From Globisporangium splendens (Eukaryota > Oomycota > Peronosporomycetes > Pythiales > Pythiaceae), in the NCBI GenBank assembly GCA_006386115.1, contig VFIW01000013.1, forward strand, positions 186,001 through 250,000: a stretch of 64,000 nt of DNA, given 5' to 3'. Shown here piece after piece: positions 23,143 to 34,290 of this stretch (its first letter is position 1; each line of letters begins with the position of its first letter). The position numbers and the translations under genes are program-made. Below the pieces are notes generated by a model. It saw only the letters and a program-made list of their open reading frames with translations. It was not told where the DNA came from and did no database searches.

Positions 23143-25374
23143 TTAAACGAAGCCTTTCCATTCCAACTCCAACGTGATGGATCCGCTGTTGTTGTCCAAC
23201 AGCCAGCTCTTTGTCATGTGCCCATTACGCTGCACCTGCGCAAGAGGGATCTCAACTTGGCCGATCTGGTCGTCTGCTGTAAGGTAATCGTAATCCATGA
23301 CGGTCACCGAGAGGATGTCGTGGCGGTGGTTGGCCGCAACCAGTTCAAAGTGCTCCGGTGGATCCCAAATCTGCACCATTCACAAACGAAAGTCTCGACA
23401 TAATTAAATACAAAGCCCACGATACAATCGAAAAAAGGGGGACAATCGCACTCACCGGGTTCAATGTTGTGGCCTTGATAGAACTTTGCTTGACACGGCT
23501 ACCGACGCGGAAGATGACGTACGGATCGCTCGATCCATTGTAGTCCATCGGCGCTAGCTTCTCACACTTGACCAACTTGATGAACAAGCCGCCCATGCAC
23601 GCAATTTCCTCCGGCAATGGCGCTTCAGAGGAGAGACGGCGCGTGACCTGGCTCATTCCAGAGAACGGGTACCAGCAGAGCTCAAATTCGCCCTGACCTG
23701 CACCATCTCGTCCAAACGCGATAAACTCCTTCGAGTCCACATGCGGCACCAAGTGATCCAGGTGGATCCATTTCGAGTCGATCAGCTTGAATTGGCACAA
23801 GGTATCCTTGCAGTCAAGAGACAAGCTCAACGCTTGCGTCTTCGGGTCGAGCGCGAGCAAATGGTAGACTCGGTCTTCAAAGTTGTTGGCATCTTTACCC
23901 TGAATCATCTCGCTTGTGATTTTTTCATTGTCGATGCTCAACTGGACTTGGAAACGTTGCATACCCATTAATCGGGACAACGGATTCGAAGGGACCACAC
24001 CGCTCAATCGCAGGTTCTTCACCACAAGCATGCCGAGCGGTTTGTTTCCGCTGAGCGACTCCATCTCGAGTTTGCTCAGATCTTGCACCATCGGAACCAC
24101 GATTTTGTTCGGCCACACGACTTTGCTTTCGATGGCCGAGCGAATAGCATTGTGGAAGATCGACGAAAGCGCCGGCAGTCCCATCCAGTTCACGCCCAAC
24201 GTCTTCAAGTGGAAGTCCACCGTGGGTTTCTCCGTGAAGCTGACAAAGACAGCTCCAAACGTTGGCCAACGAGGAAACAGCGGCTTCATCACAACACGCA
24301 GAGTCCCCCGAAGCAGAAAGTCCGAGAGCTCAATCGTGAGACTCATCGAGGAACCCGGGTTGCCAAAGGAGAAGACGATGTCCGTGTCTTGAGTCGCAAA
24401 CAGCAGGTCGATGTCGATCACCACTTGCTCTTCCAGGTGCTTCTGGCTTTTGATACCGTTGATCATCGGAGCTGCCGTTCCGAGGTCCAGTCCACGGAAC
24501 CCGAGTTCGGTCATCATGATCTTCGGTTTGACGGCTTCAAGCGCTGGCGTCAGTGCCTCCTTCACGGATCTCGCGACAGCAGCCTTGACGTACGGCCACA
24601 GCGTCTCGACCGTCTGGTTCAGCCAATCGCACTTTTCCACATCAGGAAACTTCACCCAACGAGGCAAATCGTCGCGCAAGAGATCATGCAGTGTCTCTCG
24701 GTCGAGGCTTTTCAGAAGCTACAAATAAATAGATAGACAATCATTAAGTTGAGCGCCCGCATCTACCGATCGTGGCAATGGCGGACCCGACGGACACGTA
24801 CATGAACTTTGGAATTCTCCGTGAGAGGAGCAAACGCAGCCGAGAACGCGGTGCTCTTCACTCGGAGCGTGAAAAGCGCCACGAGAAGCGCGACGGCCGT
24901 GTACACGCGTCCGACTTGGGCCAAGTAGATCACGACGAGACCACCAAGAAAGCCGATGGATTCTGCCACCAGTGGCAGCAGCACATAGTCCCACACGCCA
25001 TTACCAAGTCGCAGTGCTGGAGGCATCGGCGTACCAGGTTCATCATCAAACGGCTCGGGGCTGTTTCGCGTTCCATCATCAACACTTGGCGCCAGCTGAG
25101 AGTTCCTACGCGACTTCGAAATGACGGTATCGCGCTGCTGCAGGTCGTACTGCGGCTGCTCCGACGCGCGGTGGCGTCTTCTTTGGCGTTGACGGAGCTC
25201 CATGCGGTCGGTGTGCGCTTGGTCGTCGCCCTGGATCATGGCGGCGACGCGACGGCGCTTCTCTTCCGAGAGCACGACGGCCATGGACGTGATGGCGACG
25301 CTCATGGCCGCCGCCACCCACGTCCACTTGGTCTGGTGCGCCGCCGACCAGTTCCCATTGCTCAGTGCGCTCAT
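23143..25374 (-). CDS. Extended-synaptotagmin/tricalbin-like SMP-C2 protein
   Basis: Three exons, all phase 0: 25374-24802, 24718-23456 and 23370-23143, giving 687 residues. The N-terminus has one hydrophobic segment (WTWVAAAMSVAITSMAVVL), a basic linker, then a hydrophobic hairpin (about residues 150-185). An SMP domain follows from WLNQTVETLWPYVKAAV, and a single C2 domain ends the protein. The C2 keeps likely calcium ligands (MDYNGSSDPY, MDYDYLTADD). SMP proteins of this layout bridge the ER and plasma membrane and shuttle lipids. Animal and yeast homologues usually have three or more C2 domains; this one has one. A hAT transposon lies 22 bp upstream of the ATG, so the native promoter has been displaced. 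Confidence 0.9.
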
Positions 25375-25396
25375 GCCACTCGATCACTCGTTGTCA

Positions 25397-25420
25397 CTCA
25401 CAGTTAGGGCTGTCAACGTT
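25397..25420. repeat. hAT left end: 8-bp target duplication plus TIR
   Basis: CTCACAGT (25397-25404) is the target-site duplication, repeated exactly at 36506-36513. The terminal inverted repeat TAGGGCTGTCAACGTT follows at 25405-25420. The partner at the other end reads TAGGCCTGTCAACGTT on the opposite strand, one mismatch in 16. Confidence 0.95.
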
Positions 25421-25874
25421 TAAGTTTAGCACCAAAGAAACTGTAAACGTTTAGTGCACAGTTAAGGTGTTGTTAAACTGATCACTAAACTGTTCTCGGT
25501 CCAAGTCTACTTACGTAATATAAGATATTAGAGACGACAATTATGAAATATTCAAAAGTTTGTGGTGGTGAAAATTTGGCTGCAGAGCAAGTGATGTGGC
25601 AAGGCTGACCAAAATCAACACATTTATGAAGGGCTGGCATTGACAACGTGCCCAGAGTTAGCAGTCTATATATTGGCTATGCGACGGGAAATGCAACGTA
25701 TGACAGTAGTACGTGGAGGACTAAAGAAAATAACGCCGTCCTTTTGTGTGGGGAATAGATATTAGTGCGAATTGATTGCTGTTGTAGCTCAGACACTCAA
25801 GGGCACGTGTCATTGGGTATCAACTTGTGCCCACAACGAGCGATTCCATGCATCAGTCCCCTCGACAGCACTGA

Positions 25875-26180
25875 TTGGCACGTTTATACCAGACAAGTCG
25901 ACGACTCGCGGATTGCATCGACATCCGAGGATGGTACCATCACTACCGTGCCTTCAACAAGATGGCGGACTCAGCCGCCAACCTAGCCATGGACACCAGA
26001 ACCTCAACGCAGGTTCACTTCCCAACTCAAAGAGCTGCTTTCAACAATCTCACCCAGGATCTTGACAACGACGTCATGCATTGGCTTATGCGAAGTTCAG
26101 AAGACCCAAGGTCATTGGACAACACAAGGCAGCCTCACATAGGACCAAGAGAACATGCCATCCTGGTCAAAGATTATTAA
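25875..26180 (+). pseudogene. RNase H-like fragment, possible LINE remnant
   Basis: A short open segment contains RGWYHHYRAFNKMADSAANL, which resembles the last helix and catalytic region of RNase H domains in non-LTR retrotransposons. No reverse transcriptase or other part lies nearby. It sits within the non-coding left part of the hAT element and is probably an older insertion. The call rests on one motif only. Confidence 0.4.
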
Positions 26181-26459
26181 GCAGATAGAAGTGATCTAGT
26201 GCAATCCGCGCTATAGACACATTTACACTCCTAGATGAAATTCGCAATGAAGATTAGGTTGGAGAATGGATATTGCAGGTCACGACAATGAATCTAAATA
26301 TACCTCATATACATGATCATAAACAACGAGTGATTCCTACACGACCAAGACGAGGATTACAATCAACTTGCCGATATTTATAGCGATGTAGATCTGCGCT
26401 CCGCAGGTACTTTTTTTGCTGTATACTTATAAGCAAATGTATCGGGCTTGTTTTTTGGG

Positions 26460-27320
26460 CTACTCGTTTTGTAATTTGTACTTAGACCCCGGGCAATTTT
26501 CAGATATGAAAACCAAGTCTAGCACGAGGTCTGGCGCAAGCGAGCATCGCTTCGCGGTCACTGTGTTCCCGCCTGTTGAGAACGCCCTCTCTGAAGGGAC
26601 GGAGGTTGCCACGCAGCCAAGCCATTTTCTGGATAACTTCGCGAGTATTGGAAATTTTCCCGTGTGAGATTTCCACCAGGAAAGAGGATCTTGGTCGATA
26701 CCTACGGATGCCGTGTCTTCCAAGTACAGGTGAAATTCTGACTCACAACGTGTGCGCAAAGTGTGTTCTCCCTTACCCTAGGTTTGATCACCATTGACCA
26801 TAGTAGCTCGTGTCCCAAACACTGCAGCGTAGATATTCGTCTTTGCTTTCTTCGGCGTTGGCATAGGTGAGCTGATTGTCGATGTATCTTCGCCAGGTGG
26901 CCGAGCTGGTGCCGATAGTCCAGCGATTTCCATGGCGGCATCTATCAAGTAGTTCTTGGCTTCGGCGATTTCGTCCGGCTTCAGATGGGTCATCTCAGTC
27001 AAGCGGGGATCTAGATACGAAACCCAGAGCAAATCTACGTTCATGTTTGTAAATCTGGTCAGAAAAAGTTCCAGTACCGCAGCTCGAACATCGTTCATCT
27101 CTTTCAAAGCGCGAGTCAGGAACGGCAGGTCACCTGCCAATGCTGCCTCATGTCCAAACATCTCGACATTTTGCAGTTCACATTTGATTGCTCGCAGGCA
27201 TGGAAATGCCAATGCGAGCGTTGGGTAGCGGTCCCCGCTGAGGAGATCAGTCGCGACTGCGAATGGATTTAGTATCACCAACAAGCATTTCATGGTAAAC
27301 TGTAAGAGGGCGCTGTTCAC
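26460..27320 (-). pseudogene. hAT transposase, C-terminal half
   Basis: Two frames cover the end of the transposase. The first (27300 down to 26778) contains NPFAVATDLLSGDRYPTLAL, typical of the hAT helical region. The second (26759-26460) has the hATC dimerisation signature DPLSWWKSHTGKFPILAKL and ATSVPSERAFSTGG. A frameshift lies between them near 26770. The upstream part continues across the gypsy insertion at 34940. The first 20 bp of the listed range belong to the LTR. Confidence 0.88.
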
Positions 27321-27948
27321 AACAGTCCCTCAAACACGGCACACACGCTTGTGCCAGAGGAAGCGATCTCCCGACTTGGAGGGAGGAAGAAGACTTGAGG
27401 GCTTGGAGGAAAATTTGCAACTGAATTAAAAATGGTTATGGTTCCTGTCGCTACTTACAAATGAACCCCAAGGGATCCTACAGGTTTTATAACTAAAACC
27501 TAAACATACACAATAAAACCTATGAATCGATATATAAAACCTTGGGTACACTGAGGTTGAACCTACGGGATCTTCTAGAAGCTTGAACTTCAAGTCTTGT
27601 TTAAAATCCCTGCAAAGTGATTGGCTCGCGCCACTCACTCCAGGTGGCAGAGACACGTCGGTCTCGTCGCCAGTCCAGTTTCCCAAGCAGGAACCATCAC
27701 TCAGTACTTGATTAGTACATGGATGTCATCGCTCTGTACTGATTAGTACATGAGAACACATTCTGCACTGATCAGCACAGAGAACACTCGTGACGTCATC
27801 GAATGACGTCACACGTGCATGTGGGGACTGTCTTACCGTAATCCCTTTGTCATTTGTGTCTCCACAATGCACGCTGAAGGTGGTGTGTGACACACTAGAT
27901 CTGGGGACAGATCCACCTTCATGTAATGGCTGGTTATGGCCCATTACA
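27301..27948 (-). repeat. 3' LTR of chromovirus
   Basis: 648 bp, beginning TGTAAGAGGG and ending GGCCCATTACA on the plus strand, so the usual TG...CA ends are present. It holds three imperfect palindromes (27704-27718, 27736-27749, 27765-27778) at about 30-bp spacing, then two TGACGTCA boxes. Confidence 0.95.
27791..27811. promoter_or_regulatory. Paired TGACGTCA (CRE) boxes in left LTR
   Basis: Two perfect TGACGTCA palindromes at 27791-27798 and 27804-27811, five bases apart. This is the consensus for bZIP dimers of the CREB/ATF class. Being palindromic, they could serve transcription in either direction. Factor binding is inference. Confidence 0.6.
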
Positions 27949-27961
27949 TCATCCCCTCCTT
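27949..27961 (-). other. Polypurine tract
   Basis: On the minus strand AAGGAGGGGATGA lies directly against the 3' LTR, the position and composition expected of the plus-strand primer tract of a retrotransposon. Confidence 0.75.
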
Positions 27962-28024
27962 AAAGTCACAAGTACCTTGCGTACTTTTGCAGACCTTTCG
28001 GAGCAGTTCACTTTCCAATTGGCA

Positions 28025-29092
28025 ATGAAGCGACCAAGTGACCAAGTGAACCGTGAAGAACGTCCGTCGTCCAAGCGACAGCAGACAGCTCCAGAACTCT
28101 TCGACATTTCTCCCATTCTGAAGAAGAAGGGGGAGCTCGAGTTCTACAAGGAGCGGTTCTTCAGTTGGCGTCGGATCAACGATCGCGATGATCCGAACCA
28201 ACACATCGCAGCCCAGCGAGACTCATGGCGAACATTTGTTCGTCTTGAGAACGAGAACAAGATGGAGCGTCTTCTTCGTCGTGGCAATGCTCGTGCCCAA
28301 AGAAGAACTCCCGCTGACGACAGAGCGAATCCTAGCTCTGGTCGTCGTAGTGTCGCCCCTGGCGACGCTACAAGCAGTTCTCATAGCTGCGGATCACGTC
28401 GGGAACATCAGACTCCAATGTCTGACGAGGCTCCCACGTGTCCGAGCTCGGTGGATATCCACGCCACCGAACTCTGTAGAAGCGTTGATGGTTCAACTGC
28501 TTCTTTCCCCGACGATGAGTCGGTCGATCTTCATGATCAACAATCGACTCAACCACCCAGCGATGCTCTCCCTGAGAGTCTAACAACGGGGGTGGGGCTG
28601 AACGAGAAAACGATTGAGCGACTCTGGAAGTGGAAGAGTGCTCATCGTGGGCAAATCGAGGCGCTGCAGCAGCGTTGTTCGACACTTGAGGAACGCTGCG
28701 AGAGTCTCGAGAACCTTGTCGCCGATCACGAGTCGAAGATCGACGTCCTGACAGAAGGTTCTGCCCAGTGTTCGGCTTTGGAGTCCCGTTTCGAGGAACG
28801 GTTCCAACAGGTTCAGGACGAACTTGTTCGACTCCGGAAGAACGAGAAGTCTCGTGAGTTGGCTCACGATCGCCTTTTGCGCTCTGTGGAAGAGGCAGGT
28901 TCGGCTCTCGAGGTACTTCGTGGCGAGTACCATTCTCGTCTTCAAGCGTTGGAGGCAGTGAAGGACCAATCCTTCGACGTCCTGCAACTCCTGTACGCCG
29001 AGAAGAATCTCCAGAGCGATGAGCTGTTTGCTCTTCGCAATCAAGTGGAGAAGCTTCACGATCAGCTCGATCGTTTGCGGAAGATCTCGTAG
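28025..29092 (+). CDS. Antisense coiled-coil ORF inside the chromovirus
   Basis: A 355-codon frame from the ATG at 28025; the frame is open back to an ATG at 27926 within the LTR. The first ~115 residues are charged and compact (FDISPILKKKGELEFYKERF, WRTFVRLENENKMERLLRR). A Ser/Pro/Asp-rich linker follows, then about 160 residues of heptad-rich coiled coil (HRGQIEALQQRCSTLEERC, HDQLDRLRKIS). It lies opposite the pol tail from 28368 to 29092. The coiled coil faces the low-complexity pol linker, and its own linker faces the pol chromodomain. No family is recognised. Whether it is translated is unknown; a chance antisense frame remains possible. Confidence 0.5.
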   Translation: MKRPSDQVNREERPSSKRQQTAPELFDISPILKKKGELEFYKERFFSWRRINDRDDPNQHIAAQRDSWRTFVRLENENKMERLLRRGNARAQRRTPADDRANPSSGRRSVAPGDATSSSHSCGSRREHQTPMSDEAPTCPSSVDIHATELCRSVDGSTASFPDDESVDLHDQQSTQPPSDALPESLTTGVGLNEKTIERLWKWKSAHRGQIEALQQRCSTLEERCESLENLVADHESKIDVLTEGSAQCSALESRFEERFQQVQDELVRLRKNEKSRELAHDRLLRSVEEAGSALEVLRGEYHSRLQALEAVKDQSFDVLQLLYAEKNLQSDELFALRNQVEKLHDQLDRLRKIS

Positions 29093-32000
29093 GATCCGCA
29101 GATCCACTTGGAAGGTAAGGCTTTAGTCTACCCACATAAAATGTTGGGTGTAGACGCATGCGTGTAGGTATGTCTAGCGTGTAGGCATCACCATTGCATT
29201 TCACTACCTTGAACGGTCCAATGAACCTTGGCAGAAGCTTCGAGCTTCCCAAGTTGGACACTGCATGTTCAGGCAGGTTCGCCGTGCTAAGTAATACAAG
29301 ATCATTGATCTTATAAACTTGCTTGTTCTTCCTTCCGCTCTTGTCTGCTTGTTCCTTTTGCAGATCCTGAGCCTTCGCGATTGCGTCTCGAACAAACCTC
29401 ACAACGGCTTGTCTCCTCACAACAAAGTCATCGACTTGCTGCTCTTCACGACTTGTTAGGTCGTCGAGGGGTTTCATCGAGTCAAAATTTGCTTTCAACT
29501 CGGAAGCAGCATTCAGGTCGTAAGACGACTTCGGCTTGTTTCCATGAGCCGGAGTCCCTCCCCCACTTAAGGTAGAGACCTCACCCATTGTGGAAGCAGG
29601 CACTCGGGGATGAATGCCATAGTTCACATAAAATGGAGAGTGACCCGTCGAGACATGCGTGGAGTTGTTCAACGCAAACTCGGCAAGAGGGAGAAACTCA
29701 CTCCACTCTTTGAAAGACGTTGCGTAGCTGCGCAACACGTCTTCGAGGACGCGATTCACTCGCTCTGTTTGACCGTCCGTTTCAGGGTGTGCCGCTGTTG
29801 ACATGGGCAACTTGGTGTCCAGAAGTCCGAACAGTGCACGCCAGAACTTGGACGTGAAACGGGTGTCACGGTCAGACACGATCTCGACTGGTAGTCCGTG
29901 TAGACGGAATACGACGTCTACAAAGACCTTGGCAGTCTTCTCAGCAGAGATCTTGTCCGAAACAGGCGCAAGATGGACCATCTTGCTGAATCGGTCCACA
30001 AACACAAGGATGCCATTGCGTCCATGTGTGTCTCTTGGAAGTCCGAATATGAAATCCATACTCACAGACTTCCAACTGTCCGATGGGACAGCCAATGGAC
30101 GAAGTGGTGCCTGCGTGGAACCAGAGGGTTTCACTCGTTGGCAGATCTCGCAAGTCCTCACATACTTGCGAACCCACTTGTACATGTGTGGCCAGTAGTA
30201 ATCCCGGGAAAGACTGAGAAACGTTTTCTCACGTCCGAGATGGCCACCCGAAGGACTGTCATGGTACTCATACAAGAGTCGATGACGCAGACCTTCGTCG
30301 TTGGGAACAACAACCCTTGCTGTATCCCCTTGTTCGACCGCATAGTACAACAACCTATTGTGTACTCAGGAGCGGTGAACTCGCGATCTTGTGCGCGACG
30401 GAAGACCTTGCAGTGCTTTGTCGGAAGGGTCCACTTCAACAAGTCCTGACATGTTTCGTCAGACTTGTACCCTTCGACGATCTCTTCTCGCACTGTAGTC
30501 GCTGCTCGCACCGCGATCGCTTGAACATCTTCACAGAGTCGACACGCTCCGTCCGTGTCTTCACTCTTGGTCTTCGGATCGTAATCCGGACGTCTTGACA
30601 GCGCATCGGCTAAGATGTTCGTCTTGCCTGGCTTGTAGTGTACAACGAAGTTGTACTCTGCAAAGCAGGAGAACCATCTCGCCATTCTTTGCGACAAATG
30701 AGGAGTCTTCACTGCCGTACGCAGAGATGCGTGATCAGTGTAGACAGCAAAGCGCTCCTCGCCAAGCAGATACACACGGAACTCGACCAAAGAATACTTC
30801 ATCGCCAGAAGTTCCTTGTCGTGAACTGGGTAGTTCCGTTCTGCGGGTCGGAGTTGTCGTGACTGATACGACACAACTCGCTCATGGCCCTCGTCATCGT
30901 GTTGCATTAAGGCGCAACCGATGGCATAGTCGCTCGCATCGCAGACGACGTGGAACGGCTTGTCGTGGTTTGGCAGAACCAACACAGGAGCTTCTCGAAG
31001 ACTCCTCTTGACTTCTTCGAACGCCGTCTCATGGTCTTTCGACCACTTCCACTCAACGTCTTTCTTCAAGAGCTGTGTGAGGGGTTGCACCAACGCTGCA
31101 TAATTGCGCGTGTACTTGTGCAAGTAGTTGGCTAGACCCAACCGTTGTCGTAGCTGTTTGACGTTCTTTGGCACTGGCCAATCGTCAATAGCTTTGACCT
31201 TCTCCGGATCGACTCGAACACCGCTCTTGCCCACAAAACAACCGAGAACAGGGATCTCGGGGGCAAAGAACATGCACTTCTTCAAGTTTGCGTAGAGTTA
31301 GTTCTCACGCATGACCTGGAAAACTTGACGAAGATGATCGAGATGAACATCGACATCAGACTTCCCATTCGTGGCCTTACTATGAACGAAAATGTCGTCA
31401 AAGTAACTTGGTGCAAATGTTCGCAGAGGACGAAGAACGTTCGTGACCATTCGATTGAAGGTCGCAGGAGCATTCTTCAGTCCCTGTGGCATCACTAACC
31501 ATTCCCACAGCATACCACTCGGGGTACTCACTGCGGTTAGTGGGACATCGTCTTCGCGCATTCGAATCTGATAGAACCCATCTTTCAGATCGATAGCACT
31601 AAAGACGGTGCTGCCAACCATTCCATCAAGGATCATGTCCTTGCGTGGAACCGGAGTCTGGGCTGGAATTGTCGCGTCGTTCAGCTTGTTGAAAGCGTGA
31701 ACAATGCGCCAACCTCCAGTTGCCTTCTTCACGCAGAAAGTGGGGCTGCAATGCGGAGACTTGCTCTCCCGCACATGACCAGCCTTAGCACGTTGTGCAA
31801 AGAACTCGTCGATTGCCTCGACTTGTTCCTTTGGCAACGGCCACTGTCTTGTGATGCAGTACTTCGTGCCAGGAAGTACATCAATCTCATGACGAATGCC
31901 TCTATCGAATGGCAACTCGTCCGGCACCTTGTCAGGGAAAATGTCTTCATATTCCCTGGCAAGCGCATACACGGGGTTCTTCTTGAGGGCGTCCCACGAC

Positions 32001-33284
32001 TGCTCCTCGAACCTTTCCTTCCGTGTCTTTTCGTCCAACACATCTGCATCCGCACTTGATGCTGTGTTGACGAAGCCTTCGTCGGCCATTTCGACGATCA
32101 CACACACCTGCGCAATATCGCCTCTCGCTAGGCTGCGCTCCAGTGTCTTCTTGCTCATCGATGGCAAGGAAATCAACTCTTCTACTGAACTTGGAGGATT
32201 TTCAATCTTCACGTGACGGATTACATCCACGTCACCTTCTTCATTGTAGACCGCGATATTCACAAACTCGTTTGGAATGTCTTGTGCTTGGACACTCCCT
32301 TCGTCATCACCACTTGTACCTTGATCAGGGGAACTCAAAACTCTTGACGAAACACTTCTCTTGCTGGTCTTCTTCTTCTTGTCTTGGGAAGGGTGTTTGT
32401 TCCACTTCCATTCACTCTTGTCAACGCCATCACGAACCTTCTCGTCGTCGATGGCAAAGGAGACAGTCTTTTTCTGGCGCCTGACTGCTCCACCTCCGTT
32501 CGTCGTCTTCAAAATGGGTACCGCTTGTGAACATGGGGGGCCATCGCATACCGCAATATCACAAGGGTCATCTGGGATCTCTTCCACAGATGTATACACC
32601 CATACCACTTCATCCGTTGTTGTGCAGCACAAGTCAACATCGCGTGACTTGCCAACGGAGATCTTCACATTCATCCAGTCAATGCTAGGTTGGTAACGCT
32701 TCAACCACGGCATGCCCAGGATGATATCAAACTTGTCATCGAGGTCGAGTAAAATAAACTCGTCTTCACCTCGGAAATCTTCACACTTGATTGCCAAGCG
32801 CACCACGCGCTTTCGGCATCTTCACAGTTGACCCATTTGCCAACCGGACGATCATCGTCTTCTCTTCATTCGCATCAGGCACGAAGACACCATGCCTGAC
32901 GATCACTTCATTTCGAACAAAGTTGTTCGACGCACCAGTGTCAACCAAAGCACGTAGAGGCGTTGCAATACCGTCTACATGAACTTTGAGAACGATCAAA
33001 CTTGACGTTTGGCTGACACTGTTCTCCCTCGTGGAAACTGCATGTGCATCATGCACATTGGGGCCAGAGTCCTGTGTATCCACAAACACAGTCCTCTTTT
33101 CCGGGCCAGTAGGAGGCCCCGCCCCTACTGTCCATTCCCGTTTTTTGGCCCAGGTGACCGCTCGAACCGACGACCGTAAGAACGATCGTGGTTGTTCGAA
33201 CGAGCACCCTGTGTCGTTTGCCGACCCGGCAAAGACACCTTGCAGTTCCGAGCAATGTGACCCGGCTTCCCGCAACGGAAACAC
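28368..33284 (-). pseudogene. Chromovirus pol (PR-RT-RH-IN-chromodomain), broken
   Basis: Protease (LRALVDTGASNNF) lies at 33284-32781. Reverse transcriptase with a FDD active box (SYFDDIFVHS) follows at 32806-31298, then RNase H (VVCDASDYAIGCAL, FAVYTDHASL) to about 30350. Integrase runs from 30353 with an HHCC finger (ending CEICQR), an apparently complete DDE core (SMDFIFGLP, SDRDTRF, TDGQTERVNR), a GPF module (LPRFIGPFKVV) and a chromodomain ending at 28368 (FYRVRWRGYPPSSDTWEP). Breaks: a frame change near 32800, an in-frame TAA at 31300-31298 within RT, and a frame change near 30350. The protease frame overlaps the gag frame by about 160 nt and is reached from it by a -1 shift, which could be the element's normal gag-pol frameshift. 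The C-terminal chromodomain places it among chromoviruses. Confidence 0.93.
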
Positions 33285-34172
33285 TTCCCATCGTTGCGAG
33301 GACGCTCATTTCCAGGCGTGGAAATGTACGAGATGTCCATGGGCTCGGGACCATCATGCACAACATTCGATTGCCGCATTGGTCTCGACGCGAACCCATG
33401 GAATTTCGCTTGCTTCATGCTGAACTCTTCTTGCATCGCGCGTTCGATGGCTTCGTCCAGCGTCTTGGGGTACTCGCGGAACAATTGGTTCCGAATCGGA
33501 CCATCGTTTAGACCCGTCATGAATGTCACGACTTGCGTCGGAACGTCAATCGGCTCGTCGACGATGCTCGACACCAAGTAGCGAGCACGTTGTGCATACG
33601 AGTGAAGGTCGAAACGGCCTTGACGAAGCTTGAGGAACTCGGCGCGCGCACGGAACTCACTCTGCGGAGGTTCAAACGCCTTCTTGAGTTCGTCTTGAAA
33701 TGATCGTAGCTGGGGAAGCAGTTTAGATCGCTAAACGCTTGCCATACGCCCAGCTCTTCGCACGACCCGCAAGGTTGGACATCGCGAACAACACTTGCTG
33801 CGAAGGGTCTCGCAGTTGTCTTGCAGCGATGGCTGCGTCCAACTCGACGAACCATCGTGAGAGTGGCTCGTTCTCTCCGCCGCGATACGGAGAGACGTCA
33901 AGCTTCAGTGGCACCGTCCTGAGTGAGGAAACAGGGGTTGCGACCTGCTTCCGGGAGGACATGATCTCGTGGTGCATGAAGCTGACCACCGCGCTCTTCT
34001 GGTCCTCCGGAGATGCCGATCGAAGCAGACTGACCACAGCAGCCTCTCCGATGACATCTCGCATGCGCTCAAGCGCCATCCACTCATGAGAAGACAAATG
34101 AGGGAAACCCTCAATAGTCAACTCGACAGTTTCCGGTACTGCTGGACCGAGTGGGGTTCCTGTAGCATCCAT
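33125..34172 (-). pseudogene. Chromovirus gag with CCHC zinc knuckle, frameshifted
   Basis: The first frame (34172-33723) starts MDATGTPLGPAVPETVEL and carries a capsid-like segment (PLSRWFVELDAAIAARQL, AMSNLAGRAKSWAYGKRL). It stops at 33723. The sequence continues in another frame with LNCFPSYDHFKT and LKLRQGRFDLHSYAQRARY, then the frame ending at 33125, which has the nucleocapsid knuckle CFRCGKPGHIARNC. At least one frameshift near 33725 and another near 33650 are needed to join these parts, so gag is inactive. Confidence 0.88.
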
Positions 34173-34270
34173 GTTCCAACAAGGATGCTCGCAGGGTCTT
34201 GGACAGGAATGCTCGACGTGCTTAAAGCCGCGTCGTCAAACCTCTTCACTTCACTGGGTCGTTGGAAGGA

Positions 34271-34288
34271 CCGCTCGAAGTGCTACCA
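34271..34288 (-). other. Candidate primer binding site
   Basis: Two bases inside the 5' LTR the minus strand reads TGGTAGCACTTCGAGCGG. The TGG start pairs with a tRNA CCA end, as expected for minus-strand priming. The tRNA species cannot be named from this alone. Confidence 0.5.
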
Positions 34289-34290
34289 GG

